NCBI GenBank assembly: GCA_039707655.1
Contig: CM077673.1
Span: 269,770,288 to 269,834,287 of the forward strand
Direction: 5' to 3'
Source: Elymus sibiricus
Taxonomy: Eukaryota > Streptophyta > Magnoliopsida > Poales > Poaceae
DNA: 64,000 nt
The notes under the pieces were generated by a model. It had not been told where the DNA came from. It did no database searches and worked only from the letters and a program-made list of their open reading frames with translations. This document shows positions 45,588-55,686 of this stretch, piece by piece. How positions within the stretch are numbered: the stretch's first letter is position 1; the number at the start of each line of letters is the position of its first letter. A program made the position numbers and the translations under genes.

Positions 45588-46648
45588 TCAGTAAGCTACA
45601 AGTCGCACCTCAAGATCCGCATCTTCGATGGGACAGACTATCCCTTCTGGAAAGAGAAGATGAAGATTCACCTTCGAGCCATTGATGATGATATTTGGAA
45701 TGTGGTACAGAATGGATTCATGGTTGAAGTGACACGGGTCCCCACAGACCACGAGAAGAAACTTATCCAAATGGATTCTCAAGCCAAAGATGAAATTGGT
45801 GGCCATCTCTCTCGTGCTCAATTTCTTCGTCAACGTCAGTGTGAAAAATGAAGCAATTGTGGGATATCCTCGAAAATATCAACTAAGGTGTTTCAACTCA
45901 GAAGAAGCTCGCATTGACACACTCTGCGCGAAGGTCAATCGATTCAAGAGAATTGGAAATGAAAACTGCTAGCAAACTTTCGATCGTCTGAGTGACATTG
46001 CTAATGAGCTGCAAGGTCTCGATGGAAAGGACATCACTGACTACAAATTTCTGAAGAAGCTACTCCAGTCCCTAGACAGCTCATTCGACACTATGGTTCT
46101 GAAGATACATGAACGGGTTGACTTTAAAGTTCTCAACTCCGCTGATATCATGGAAAGTCTCAATACCCATGAGGAATAAGAAGAAGAAAAAAGAGATCTC
46201 TATGGTTCCGCTCACCGAATGAATCACGCTCTCAAAGCTGTAGTTGAATCCTCCTCAGAAGACAATGCCGAAGAAGATTCAGATGACCCGGAAGGATCAG
46301 CAAGGATCTCACATTTATCACGAAGAGATTCTGGTGCTTCCGAAAGAAAAATCATTTTCAGAAGAAAGGCTCTAGCAGTTCTGGCAACTCCAAATCTTCG
46401 TCAAAACCCATTGGAGATTTCACATGTTTCAAGTGCAAGAAGCCATGACACTTCATTTCGGACTGCCCTCTCTGGGAAGCTGAGATTCGTGCCAGTGGTA
46501 GATCTGACTCGGGAAACAGCAACCATGGGAAAGGAAATATCAAGAACTATGATTTATATGGCGAGAAGAAAACCAGGAAATTCTTCAAGAAGAAGGACAA
46601 CTCCTCCTCCATGTACTTGTCAAGATCTTCTTCACGCAATCCTTCCAA
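45588..46648 (+). pseudogene. gag: Sirevirus-like gag, N-terminal part, frame broken
   Basis: Encodes FDGTDYPFWKEKMKIHLRAI and later the gag segment with NELQGLDGKDITDYKFLKKL (about 45990-46060). The frame changes near 45840, with TAG stops near 45970 and 46178. After 46219 the open frame is not the gag frame throughout. It stops at the Angela-like insertion and resumes at 57526. Confidence 0.75.
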
Positions 46649-47111
46649 GTCTTTGTTGGGGAACGTTGCATGGGAAACAAAAATTTTCCTACGCACACAC
46701 AAGATCTATCCATGGTGATGAGCATCAACGAGAGGGAGAGAGAATCTACATACCCTTGTAGATCGCTAAGCGGAAGCATTTAAGAAACGCGGTTGATGTA
46801 GTCGAACGTCTCCGCGATCCAAATCGCAAGTCGTCCCTCGATCCGATCACGAACTAGCGCCGAACGGACGGTACCTCCGTGTTCAACACACGTACGGCTT
46901 GATGACGCCTTCACCTCCTCGATCCAGCGAGCGATGGTGAAGTAGTGGTTGAGTTCCAGCAGCACGACGGCGTGGTGATGGTGGTGAGGAACAATCTCTG
47001 CAGGGCTTCGCCAAGCGCTACGGAGATTATGACGGAGGAACTAGAGGGTTAGGGTTGCCGCACACGGTTTGGGGAAATCTTGATGTGTCCCGTGTGCTAG
47101 CCCTGCCCCTC

Positions 47112-47119
47112 TATTTATA
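47112..47119 (-). promoter_or_regulatory. TATA box, Angela-like 3' LTR
   Basis: TATAAATA on the minus strand. The equivalent boxes are at 49639-49646 (plus) and 56145-56152 (minus). Confidence 0.65.
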
Positions 47120-47248
47120 TGTTGAGCCTTGGGGTCTAAACTTGGAGTAAAAACCTCCTCCAGGTCGGTTTTGCCCGCACAAGGTCGGTTTGGCCCGCAG
47201 GGAAAGAGTCCAACTCGGATCCCTGCCGAATCGTGCACAGCCGCACAC

Positions 47249-47364
47249 AAGCGGTAGTACCGCTTCACACAAGCGGTAGTACCGCTTGGGCGGTAGTACC
47301 GCTTCACACAAGCGGTAGTACCGCTCGGGCGGTAGTACCGCTTCACCAAGCGGTAGTACCGCTT
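47249..47364. repeat. Array of six AAGCGGTAGTACCGCTT dyads, 3' LTR
   Basis: Six units of a 17-bp imperfect palindrome with core GCGGTAGTACCGC, joined by CACAC, CACC or nothing. Two units have GGG for the first AAG. The matching arrays at 56282-56376 and 49394-49509 have five and six units. Confidence 0.92.
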
Positions 47365-47462
47365 ACGCGGCAGCAAAACTACTTTTGCACTTTCCAATAC
47401 CTCGTGGGCTTTTATCCCTTGGCCCATATAAAGTGTTGCTGCACCCGAACACTTCGGTAAAC

Positions 47463-47592
47463 ATCCGGAACCCCTTCCGGTGAACTCCGGAACTCTTCCG
47501 GAGATCAAAACACTATTATCACATATATCAATCTTTACCTCCGGACTCTTCCGGAGATCCTCGTCATGTCCGGGATCTTATCCGGGACTCCG
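47463..47592. repeat. Second dyad cluster, TCCGGA...TCCGG type
   Basis: Four or five imperfect inverted phrases such as TCCGGAACTCTTCCGGA and CTCCGGACTCTTCCGGAG, followed by TCCGGGATCTTATCCGGGA. Repeated in the other LTRs (about 56475-56604 and, inverted, about 49165-49300). Confidence 0.75.
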
Positions 47593-48250
47593 AACAACTT
47601 TCGGTCACCAACAAAATAACTCAACTATACTAATCGTCACCAAACGTTAAGTGTGTAGACCCTGCGGGTTCGAGAACTATGTAGACATGACCGAGACACC
47701 TCTACGATCAATAACCAATAGCGGGACCTGGATGCCCATATTGGCTCCTACATATTCTACGAAGATCTTTTATCGGTCGAACCTCTATGTCAAGGATTCA
47801 GTTAATCCCGTATGCTGTTCCCTTTATTCTTCGGTATGTTACTTGCCCGAGATTCGATCGTCGGTATCACTATACCTAGTTCAATCTCGTTACCGGCAAG
47901 TCTCTTTACTCGTTCCGTAATACAAGATCCTGTGGCTAACTCTTTAGTCACTTTGCTTGCAAGGCTCAATGTGATGTTGTATTACCGAGTGGGCCCTGAG
48001 ATACCTCTCCGTCATACGGAGTAACAAATCCCAGTCTTGATCCATGCCAACCCAACAGACACCCTCGGAGATACCTGTAGAGCACCTTTATAGTCGCCCA
48101 GTTACGTTGCGATGTTTGATACACACAAGGTATTCCTCCGGTGTCAGTGAGTTGCATGATCTCATGGTCAAAGGAACAGATACTTGACATGCAGAAAACA
48201 ATAGCAATAAACTGACACGATCATATGCTACGTTTACAGTTTGGGTCTTG

Positions 48251-50110
48251 TGTTGGAAATATGCCCTAGAGGCAATAATAAATTGGTTATTATTATATTT
48301 CCTTGTTAATGATAATCGTTTATTATCCATGCTATAATTGTATTGATTGGAAACTCAAATACATGTGTGGGTACATAGACAACACTGTGTCCCTAGGAAG
48401 CCTCTAGTTGACTAGCTCGTTGATCAAAGATGGTTAAGGTTTCCTAGCCATTGACATGAGATGTCATTTGATAACGGGATCACATCATTAGGAGAATGAT
48501 GTGATGGACAAGACCCAAACTGTAAACGTAGCATTTGATCGTGTCAGTTTATTGCTATTGTTTTCTGCATGTCAAGTATCTGTTCCTTTGACCATGAGAT
48601 CATGCAACTCACTGACACCGGAGGAATACCTTGTGTGTATCAAACGTCGCAACGTAACTGGGTGACTATAAAGGTGCTCTACAGGTATCTCCGAGGGTGT
48701 CTATTGGGTTGGCATGGATCAAGACTGGGATTTGTTACTCCGTATGACGGAGAGGTATCTCAGGGCCCACTCGGTAATACAACATCACATTGAGCCTTGC
48801 AAGCAAAGTGACTAAAGAGTTAGCCACAGGATCTTGTATTACGGAACGAGTAAAGAGACTTGCCGGTAACGAGATTGAACTAGGTATAGTGATACCGACG
48901 ATCGAATCTCGGGCAAGTAACATACCGAAGAACAAAGGGAACAGCATACGGGATTAACTGAATCCTTGACATAGAGGTTCGACCGATAAAGATCTTCGTA
49001 GAATATGTAGGAGCCAATATGGGCATCCAGGTCCCGCTATTGGTTATTGGCCGTAGAGGTGTCTCGGTCATGTCTACATAGTTCTCGAACCCGCAGGGTC
49101 TACACACTTAACGTTTGGTGACGATTAGTATAATTGAGTTATTATGTTGGTGACCGAAAGTTGTTCGGAGTCCCGGATAAGATCCCGGACATGACGAGGA
49201 TCTCCGGAATAGTCCGGAGGTAAAGATTGATATATGTGATAATAGTGTTTTGATCTCTGGAAGGGTTCCGGAGTTCACCGGAATGGGTTCCGGATGTTTA
49301 CCGAAGTGTTCGGGTGCAGCAACACTTTATATGAGCCAAAGGGATAAAGCCCACAAGGTATTGGAAAGTGCAAAAGTAGTTTTGCTGCCGCGTAAGCGGT
49401 ACTACCGCTTGGTGAAGCGGTACTACCGCCCGAGCGGTACTACCGCTTGTGTGAAGCGGTACTACCGCCCAAGCGGTACTACCGCTTGTGTGAAGCGGTA
49501 CTACCGCTTGTGCGCGGCTGTGCACGGTTCGGCAGGGATCCGAGTTGGACTCTTTCCCTGCGGGCCAAACCGACCTTGTGCGGGCAAAACCGACCCGGAG
49601 GAGGCTTTTACTCCAAGTTTAGACCCCAAGGCTCAACATATAAATAGAGGGGCAGGGCTAGCACACGGGACATCAGGATTTCCCAAGCCGTGTGCCGGCA
49701 ACCCTAGCCCTCTAGTTCCTCCGTCATAATCTCCGTAGTGCTTGGCGAAGCCCTGCAGAGATTGTTCCTCACCACCATCACCACGCCGTCGTGCTGCTGG
49801 AACTCAACCACTACTTCACCATCGCTCGCTGGATCGAGGAGGTGAAGGCGTCATCAAGCCGTACGTGTGTTGAACGCGGAGGTGCCGTCCGTTCGGCACT
49901 AGATCGGAAGGATCGTGATTGGATCGCGGGACGCTCGGCGATTTGGATCGCGAAGACGTTCGACTACATCAACCGCGTTTATTAACGCTTCCGCTTAGCG
50001 ATCTACAAGGGTATGTAGATTCACTCTCCCTCTCGTAGATGCTCATCACCATGGATAGATCTTGTGTGTGCGTAGGAAAATTTTTGTTTCCCATGCAACG
50101 TTCCCCAACA
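48251..50110 (+). mobile_element. Solo LTR of the Angela-like family, inverted inside the 3' LTR
   Basis: Begins TGTTGGAAATATGCCC and ends CGTTCCCCAACA, 1860 bp, with a perfect TSD TCTTG (48246-48250 and 50111-50115). No internal region is present. It is opposite in direction to the LTR that holds it, so 48509-50110 is the near-perfect inverted partner of 46654-48250. It is a slightly different subfamily from the host LTR, with clusters of differences near 49880-49950. Confidence 0.93.
49394..49509. repeat. Dyad array in the inverted solo LTR
   Basis: Six units with core GCGGTACTACCGC, the reverse complement of the array at 47249-47364, same 116-bp length. Confidence 0.9.
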
Positions 50111-50373
50111 TCTTGTCCATCACATCATTCTCCTAATGATGTGATCCCGTTATCAAATGACATCTCATGTCAATGGCTAGGAAACCTTAACCATCTTTGA
50201 TCAACGAGCTAGTCAACTAGAGGCTTACTAGGGACACAGTGTTGTCTATGTACCCACACATGTATTTGAGTTTCCAATCAATACAATTATAGCATGGATA
50301 ATAAACGATTATCATGAACAAGGAAATATAATAATAACCAATTTATTATTGCCTCTAGGGCATATTTCCAACA

Positions 50374-50384
50374 GTCTCCCACTT
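50374..50384 (-). other. Polypurine tract of the Angela-like element
   Basis: AAGTGGGAGAC on the minus strand, directly against the 3' LTR. Confidence 0.8.
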
Positions 50385-50423
50385 GCCCTAGAGTCAATAA
50401 TCTAGTTCACATCACTATGTGAT

Positions 50424-53400
50424 TTACATTGTAATGAATCGAACACCCATGCAGTTCTGGTGTTGTTCATGTTTAGCCCTTGGAAGAGGTTTAGTCATCG
50501 GATCTGCAACATTTAGATCCGTGTGTACTTTGCAAATATTTATGTCGTCCTCCTTGATGTAATCGCGGATGGAATTGAAACGTCGCTTTATGTGTCTGGT
50601 CCTCTTGTGAAATCTTGGTTCCTTGGCTAGAGCAATGGCACCAGTATTATCACAAAACAGAGTCATTGGGTTAAGTGCACTAGGCACTACTCCAAGATCT
50701 GTCATGAACTCCTTCATCCAGACACCTTCCTTCGCCGCCTCCGAGGCTGCGATGTACTCCGCTTCGCATGTAGAATCAGCTACCACGCTTTGCTTGGAAC
50801 TGCACCAGCTAACCACACCCCCATTAAGAATAAATACGTATCCGGTTTGAGACTTAGAGTCATCCGGATCAGTGTCAAAGCTTGCATCGACGTAACCCTT
50901 TACGACGAGCTCTTGATCACCTCCATAAACGAGAAACATGTCCTTAGTCCTTTTCAGGTACTTCAGGATATTCTTGACCGCCGTCCAGTGTTCCATTCCT
51001 GGATCACCTTGAAACCTTCCGACCATACTTATGGCAAGGCTGACATCGGGTCTTGTGCACAGCATTGCATACATGATAGAGCCTATGGCCGAAGCATAGG
51101 GGATGACACTCATCTTTTCTCTATCTTCTGCAGTCACTGGGCATTGAGTCTTACTCAACTTCACACCTTGCAATACAGGCAAGAACCCCTTCTTGGACTG
51201 ATCCATTTTGAACTTCTTCAAAACTTTGTCAAGGTATGTGCTTTGTGAAAGTCCTATTAAGCGTCTCGATCTATCTCTATAGATCTTGATGCCTAATATG
51301 AAAGCAGCTTCTCCTAGGTCCTTCATTGAAAAACTCTTGTTCAAATATTCCTTTACGCTTTCCAGCATTTCTATATTGTTTCCAATCAGCAATATGTCAT
51401 CCACATATAATATTAGAAACGCTATAGAGCTCCCACTCACTTTCTTGTAAATACAAGCTTCTCCGTAAACTTGTATAAACTCGAACGCTTTGATCACCTC
51501 ATCAAAACGAAGATTCCAACTCCGAGATGCTTGCACCAGTCCATAAATGGATCGCTGGAGTTTGCAAACTTTGTCAGCATTCTCTGGATCGACAAAACCT
51601 TCTGGTTGCATCATATACAACTCTTCCTTAAGGAAACCGTTAAGGAACGCTGTTTTGACATCCATCTGCCAAATTTCATAATCGAAAAAGGCAGCTATTG
51701 CTAACATGATTCTGACGGACTTAAGCATCGCTACGGGTGAGAAGGTCTCATCGTAGTCAACTCCTTGAACTTGTGAAAAACCCTTTGCCACAAGTCGAGC
51801 TTTATAGACGGTGACATTACCGTCCGCGTCCGTCTTCCTCTTAAAGATCCATTTGTTCTGAATGGCCTTACGCCCTTCAGGTAATACTTCCAAAGTCCAT
51901 ACTTTGTTTTCATACATGGATCCCATCTCGGATTTCATGGCCTCTAACCACTTCTCGGAATCCGGGCTCATCATCGCTTCTCCATAGCTCGTAGGTTCAT
52001 CGTTGTCTAACAACATGACTTCTAAGACAGGGTTGCCGTACCACTCAGGAGCAGTACGCGTCCTTGTCGACCTACGAGGTTCGATAGCAACTTGATCCAA
52101 AGCTTCATGATCATCATCATTAACTTCCTCTTCAGCTAATGTAGGCTCCACAGAAACAACTTTCTGCGCTGCGCTACTCTCTGGTTGAAGTAAAGGTTCA
52201 ACAACCTCATCAAGTTCTATCTTCCTCCCACTCAATTCTTTCGAGAGAAACTCTTTCTCAAGAAACGTTCCGTTTTTAGCGACAAACACTTTGCCTTCGG
52301 ATCTGAGGTAGAAGGTATACCCAACTGTCTCTTTTGGGTATCCTATGAAGACGCATTTCTCCGCTTTGGGTTCCAGCTTTTCAGGCTGAAGCTTTTTGAC
52401 ATAAGCATCACATCCCCAAACTTTAAGAAACGACAGCTTTGGCTTCTTGCCAAACCAAAGTTCATATGGCGTCGTCTCAACGGATTTCGATGGTGCCCTA
52501 TTTAAAGTGAATGCAGCTGTCTCTAATGCATACCCCCAAAACGATAGTGGCAAATCGGCAAGAGACATCATAGATCGTACCATATCTAATAAAGTTCGAT
52601 TACGACGTTCGGACACACCATTACGCTGTGGTGTTCCAGGCGGTGTCAGTTGTGAAACAATTCCACATTGTCTTAAGTGACTGCCAAACTCATAACTCAG
52701 ATATTCTCCTCCTCGATCAGATCGTAGGAATTTAATCTTCTTGTTACGATGATTCTCAACTTCACTCTGAAATTGTTTGAACTTTTCAAATGTTTCAGAC
52801 TTATGTTTCATTAAGTAAATATACCCATATCTACTTAAGTCATCAGTGAAGGTGAGAAAGTAACGATAACCACCGCGCGCCTCAATACTCATCGGACCAC
52901 ACACATCAGTATGTATGATTTCCAATAAGTCACTTGCCCGTTCCATTGTTCCAGAGAACGGCGTTTTAGTCATCTTGCCCATGAGGCATGGCTCACATGT
53001 GTCAAGTGATTCAAAATCAAGTGACTCCAAAAGTCCATCAGCATGGAGCTTCCTCATGCGTTTAACGCCAATATGACCTAAACGGCAGTGCCACAAGAAA
53101 GTGGTATTATCATTATCAATTCTACATCTTTTGGCATCAATGTTATGAACATGTGTATCATTACTATCGAGATTCAATAAGAATAAACCCCTCACATTGG
53201 GTGCATGACCATAAAAGATATTACTCATATAAATAGAACAACCATTATTCTCTGATTTAAATGAGTAACCATCTCGCAATAAACAAGATCCAGATATAAT
53301 GTTCATGCTTAACGCAGGCACCAAATAACACTTATTTAGGTTCATCACTAATCCCGACGGTAATCGAAGAACGAGCGTGCCGACGGCGATCACATCAACC

Positions 53401-54176
53401 TTGGAACCATTTCCCACGCGCATCGTCACTTCGTCCTTTGCCAGCCTCCGTCTATTCCGCAGTTCCTGTTTTGAGTTGCAAATATGAGCAACCGCACCGG
53501 TATCAAATACCCAGGCACTACAACGAGAGTTGGTAAGGTACACATCAATAACATGTATATCATATATACCTTGTTTGTTGTTGGCCGCCTTCTTGTCAGC
53601 CAAATACTTGGGGCAGTTCCGCTTCCAGTGTCCAGTTCCCTTGCAATGAAAACACACAGTTTCTGGTTTGGGTCCAGCCTTGGGTTTCTTCACGAGAGGA
53701 GCAACTGCTTTGCCACTCTGCTTGGAGTTACCCTTCTTACCCTTGCCATTTTTCTTGAAACTAGTGGTTTTATTGACCATCAACACTTGATGCTCCTTCT
53801 GAATTTCAGACTCAACGACTTTCAGCATCGCAAACAGCTCGGCGACTGACTTGTTCATCCCGTGCATGTTATAGTTCAACACGAAGCTCTTGTAGCTAGG
53901 TGGCAATGATTGAAGAACTCTGTCAGTGATAGCCTCTGGCAGAAGGGGCATCCCTAACTCAGCCAGACGGGTGGAGTACCCAGACATTCTGAGCACGTGA
54001 TCACTGATAGACCCGTTCTCCTCCATCTTGCAAGCATAGAATTTATCGGAGATCTCATATCTCTCGATCCGGGCATTCTTCTGAAAGATAAACTTCAACT
54101 CCTGGAACATCTCATATGCTCCATGACGTTCAAAATGTCTTTGAAGTCCCGGTTCTAAGCCAACAACATTGCACAT
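50424..54176 (-). CDS. gag-pol: Copia Gag-protease-integrase-RT-RNase H polyprotein frame
   Basis: 1250 codons without a stop, in Copia order. Gag core at about residues 1-170 and CCHC knuckle CFHCKGTGHWKRNC at 175-188. Aspartic protease with DTG at 225-227. Gag-pre-integrase zinc residues H363, H368, C394 and C397. Integrase D424, D487 and E523. RT with KARLVAKGF (792-800) and YVDD (924-927). RNase H with D1097, E1138, D1176 and a C-terminal RHIKRRF. All catalytic residues looked for are present. The ATG at 54176 is not a real start: the true gag begins at 54406 in another frame, and a one-base shift near 54155-54176 separates them. So the enzyme part is intact but the polyprotein as a whole is broken. 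It is the only complete RT frame in the window. Transcription would start in the LTR at 55687-57520. Confidence 0.93.
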   Translation of the reverse strand: MCNVVGLEPGLQRHFERHGAYEMFQELKFIFQKNARIERYEISDKFYACKMEENGSISDHVLRMSGYSTRLAELGMPLLPEAITDRVLQSLPPSYKSFVLNYNMHGMNKSVAELFAMLKVVESEIQKEHQVLMVNKTTSFKKNGKGKKGNSKQSGKAVAPLVKKPKAGPKPETVCFHCKGTGHWKRNCPKYLADKKAANNKQGIYDIHVIDVYLTNSRCSAWVFDTGAVAHICNSKQELRNRRRLAKDEVTMRVGNGSKVDVIAVGTLVLRLPSGLVMNLNKCYLVPALSMNIISGSCLLRDGYSFKSENNGCSIYMSNIFYGHAPNVRGLFLLNLDSNDTHVHNIDAKRCRIDNDNTTFLWHCRLGHIGVKRMRKLHADGLLESLDFESLDTCEPCLMGKMTKTPFSGTMERASDLLEIIHTDVCGPMSIEARGGYRYFLTFTDDLSRYGYIYLMKHKSETFEKFKQFQSEVENHRNKKIKFLRSDRGGEYLSYEFGSHLRQCGIVSQLTPPGTPQRNGVSERRNRTLLDMVRSMMSLADLPLSFWGYALETAAFTLNRAPSKSVETTPYELWFGKKPKLSFLKVWGCDAYVKKLQPEKLEPKAEKCVFIGYPKETVGYTFYLRSEGKVFVAKNGTFLEKEFLSKELSGRKIELDEVVEPLLQPESSAAQKVVSVEPTLAEEEVNDDDHEALDQVAIEPRRSTRTRTAPEWYGNPVLEVMLLDNDEPTSYGEAMMSPDSEKWLEAMKSEMGSMYENKVWTLEVLPEGRKAIQNKWIFKRKTDADGNVTVYKARLVAKGFSQVQGVDYDETFSPVAMLKSVRIMLAIAAFFDYEIWQMDVKTAFLNGFLKEELYMMQPEGFVDPENADKVCKLQRSIYGLVQASRSWNLRFDEVIKAFEFIQVYGEACIYKKVSGSSIAFLILYVDDILLIGNNIEMLESVKEYLNKSFSMKDLGEAAFILGIKIYRDRSRRLIGLSQSTYLDKVLKKFKMDQSKKGFLPVLQGVKLSKTQCPVTAEDREKMSVIPYASAIGSIMYAMLCTRPDVSLAISMVGRFQGDPGMEHWTAVKNILKYLKRTKDMFLVYGGDQELVVKGYVDASFDTDPDDSKSQTGYVFILNGGVVSWCSSKQSVVADSTCEAEYIAASEAAKEGVWMKEFMTDLGVVPSALNPMTLFCDNTGAIALAKEPRFHKRTRHIKRRFNSIRDYIKEDDINICKVHTDLNVADPMTKPLPRAKHEQHQNCMGVRFITM

Positions 54177-54406
54177 TGAACTATTGAGTAATCATCAGAA
54201 CGAGCCTGCCAGGCGTTCACAACGTCTAGAGACTCAACTGGAGCGGGTGGATCACCAAGCGGTGCATCAAGGACATAAGCCTTCTGGGAAGCCGTAAGGA
54301 TAATCCTTAGATTACGGGCCCAGTCCACAAAGTTACTTCCATCATCTTTCAACTTAGCTTTCTCTAGGAACGCATTAAAATTCAGGGGTGCTACTGCGCG
54401 AGCCAT
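54155..54406 (-). CDS. gag: N-terminal Gag piece of the Angela-like element
   Basis: The ATG at 54406 (MARAVAPLNFNAFLEKAKL) fits the BARE/Angela gag start, and the 83 codons include NFVDWARNLRIIL. The frame runs into TAG near 54155, while the next frame carries the expected continuation. A single indel in a short TTG/GTT-rich stretch is the simplest cause. A programmed frameshift is less likely, because family members usually read straight through. Confidence 0.82.
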   Translation of the reverse strand: MARAVAPLNFNAFLEKAKLKDDGSNFVDWARNLRIILTASQKAYVLDAPLGDPPAPVESLDVVNAWQARSDDYSIVQCAMLLA

Positions 54407-55672
54407 GATCTACAACATAAATATAGCAAAGACAACTTAGACTATTGTTCTAGATAATGAGTTTAGTTAATCATATTACTTAAAAAACTCCCACTCAAAT
54501 TGACATCCCTCCGGTCATTCGAGTGTAACATGATCCAAATCCACCAACTCAAGTCCGATCATCACGTGAGTCGAGGTGGTTTCAATGGTGAACATCTTCA
54601 TGTTGATCATATCTACTATATGACTCATGTTCGACCTTTCGGTCTCTTGTGTTCCGAGGCCATCTCTGTACATGCTAGGCTCGTCAAGTTTAACCCGAGT
54701 GTTCCGCACGTGCAACATGGCTTACACCCGTTGTATGTGAACGTAGAGTCTATCACACCCGATCATCACGGCGTGTCTCGAAACGACGAACTTTCGCAAC
54801 GGTGCACACTTGGGGAGAACACAATTTATCTTGAAATTTAAGTGAGGGATCACCTTATAATGCTACCGTCGTCCTAAGCAAAATAAGATGCATAAAAGGA
54901 TTAACATCACATGCAAATCATAAGTGACATGATATGGCCATGAACTTGTGCTTTTGATCTCCATCTCCAAAGCACCGGCATGATCTCCATCGTCACCGGC
55001 ATGACACCATGATCTCCATCATCTTGATCTCCATCAACGTGTCGCCATAAGGTTGTCGCGCCGACTGTTGCTTCCACGACTATTGCTAACGTTTAGCGAT
55101 AAAGTAAAGCATTACATAGCGCTTAATGATTGACACGCAGGTCATACAATAATTAAAGACAACTCTATGGCTCCTGCCAGTTGCCGTACTCATCGACATG
55201 CAACTCGTGATATTCTATACAACACATGATCATCTCATACATCACATATATCTCATCATGTAATTGGCCATATCACATCACAACATACCCTGCAAAAACA
55301 AGTTAGACGTCCTCTAATTGTTGTTGCAAATTTTACGTGGCTGCTACGGGTTTGCAAGAACCGTTCTTACCTACGCAAAACCACAACGTGGTGTAGTGAT
55401 TGCTTTTTGATCTTCTAAAAGAACCCTCTTCATTGAAATCGATTCAACTAAAGTGAGAGAGACAGACACCCGCTAGCCATCTTTATGCAACGAAGTTACA
55501 TGTCGGTTGAAGGAACCTGTCTCGCGTAAGTGTACGCGTAATGTCGGTCCGGGCCGCTTCATCTCACAGTACTGCCGAATCAAATACCAACTAGTAACGG
55601 CAAGCAATATGTATACACCCACGCCCACAACTCGTTTGTGTTCTACTCGAGATCTCATCTACGCATAGACCT
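54407..55672 (-). other. Long leader (5' UTR) of the Angela-like element
   Basis: About 1.27 kb from the primer site to the gag start with no convincing frame. It contains a short tandem stretch of TGATCTCCATC phrases (about five) at 54955-55036. Leaders of this size are usual in BARE/Angela elements and hold packaging signals. Confidence 0.7.
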
Positions 55673-55685
55673 GGCTCTGATACCA
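55673..55685 (-). other. Primer-binding site of the Angela-like element
   Basis: The minus strand reads TGGTATCAGAGCC one base inside the LTR at 55687. Confidence 0.92.
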
Positions 55686-55686
55686 C

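Larger units (their letters stand above)
46654..50373 (-). repeat. 3' LTR of the Angela-like element, interrupted
   Basis: 1855 bp when the insertion at 48251-50115 is removed. It joins 48250 to 50116 and equals the 5' LTR apart from six bases and one extra dyad unit. Confidence 0.92.

Noticed and set aside
45590..46761. Separate gene at 46219-46761
   Set aside because: It overlaps the Sirevirus-like gag in a shifted frame and runs into the Angela-like LTR, so it is an accidental fusion.
47249..47364. CRISPR-like repeat array
   Set aside because: Units are 17-bp palindromes with spacers of 0-5 bp, inside a plant LTR, and the same array recurs in each LTR.
47651..49107. Repeated small frames of 60-160 codons in and around 47-50 kb and 56-57 kb
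   Set aside because: All lie in LTRs of the Angela-like family and occur in mirrored sets because the LTR is present three times.
46654..50110. Foldback DNA transposon with long inverted repeats
   Set aside because: Ends are TG...CA, 5-bp TSDs mark two separate insertions, and both arms are LTRs of one Copia family.
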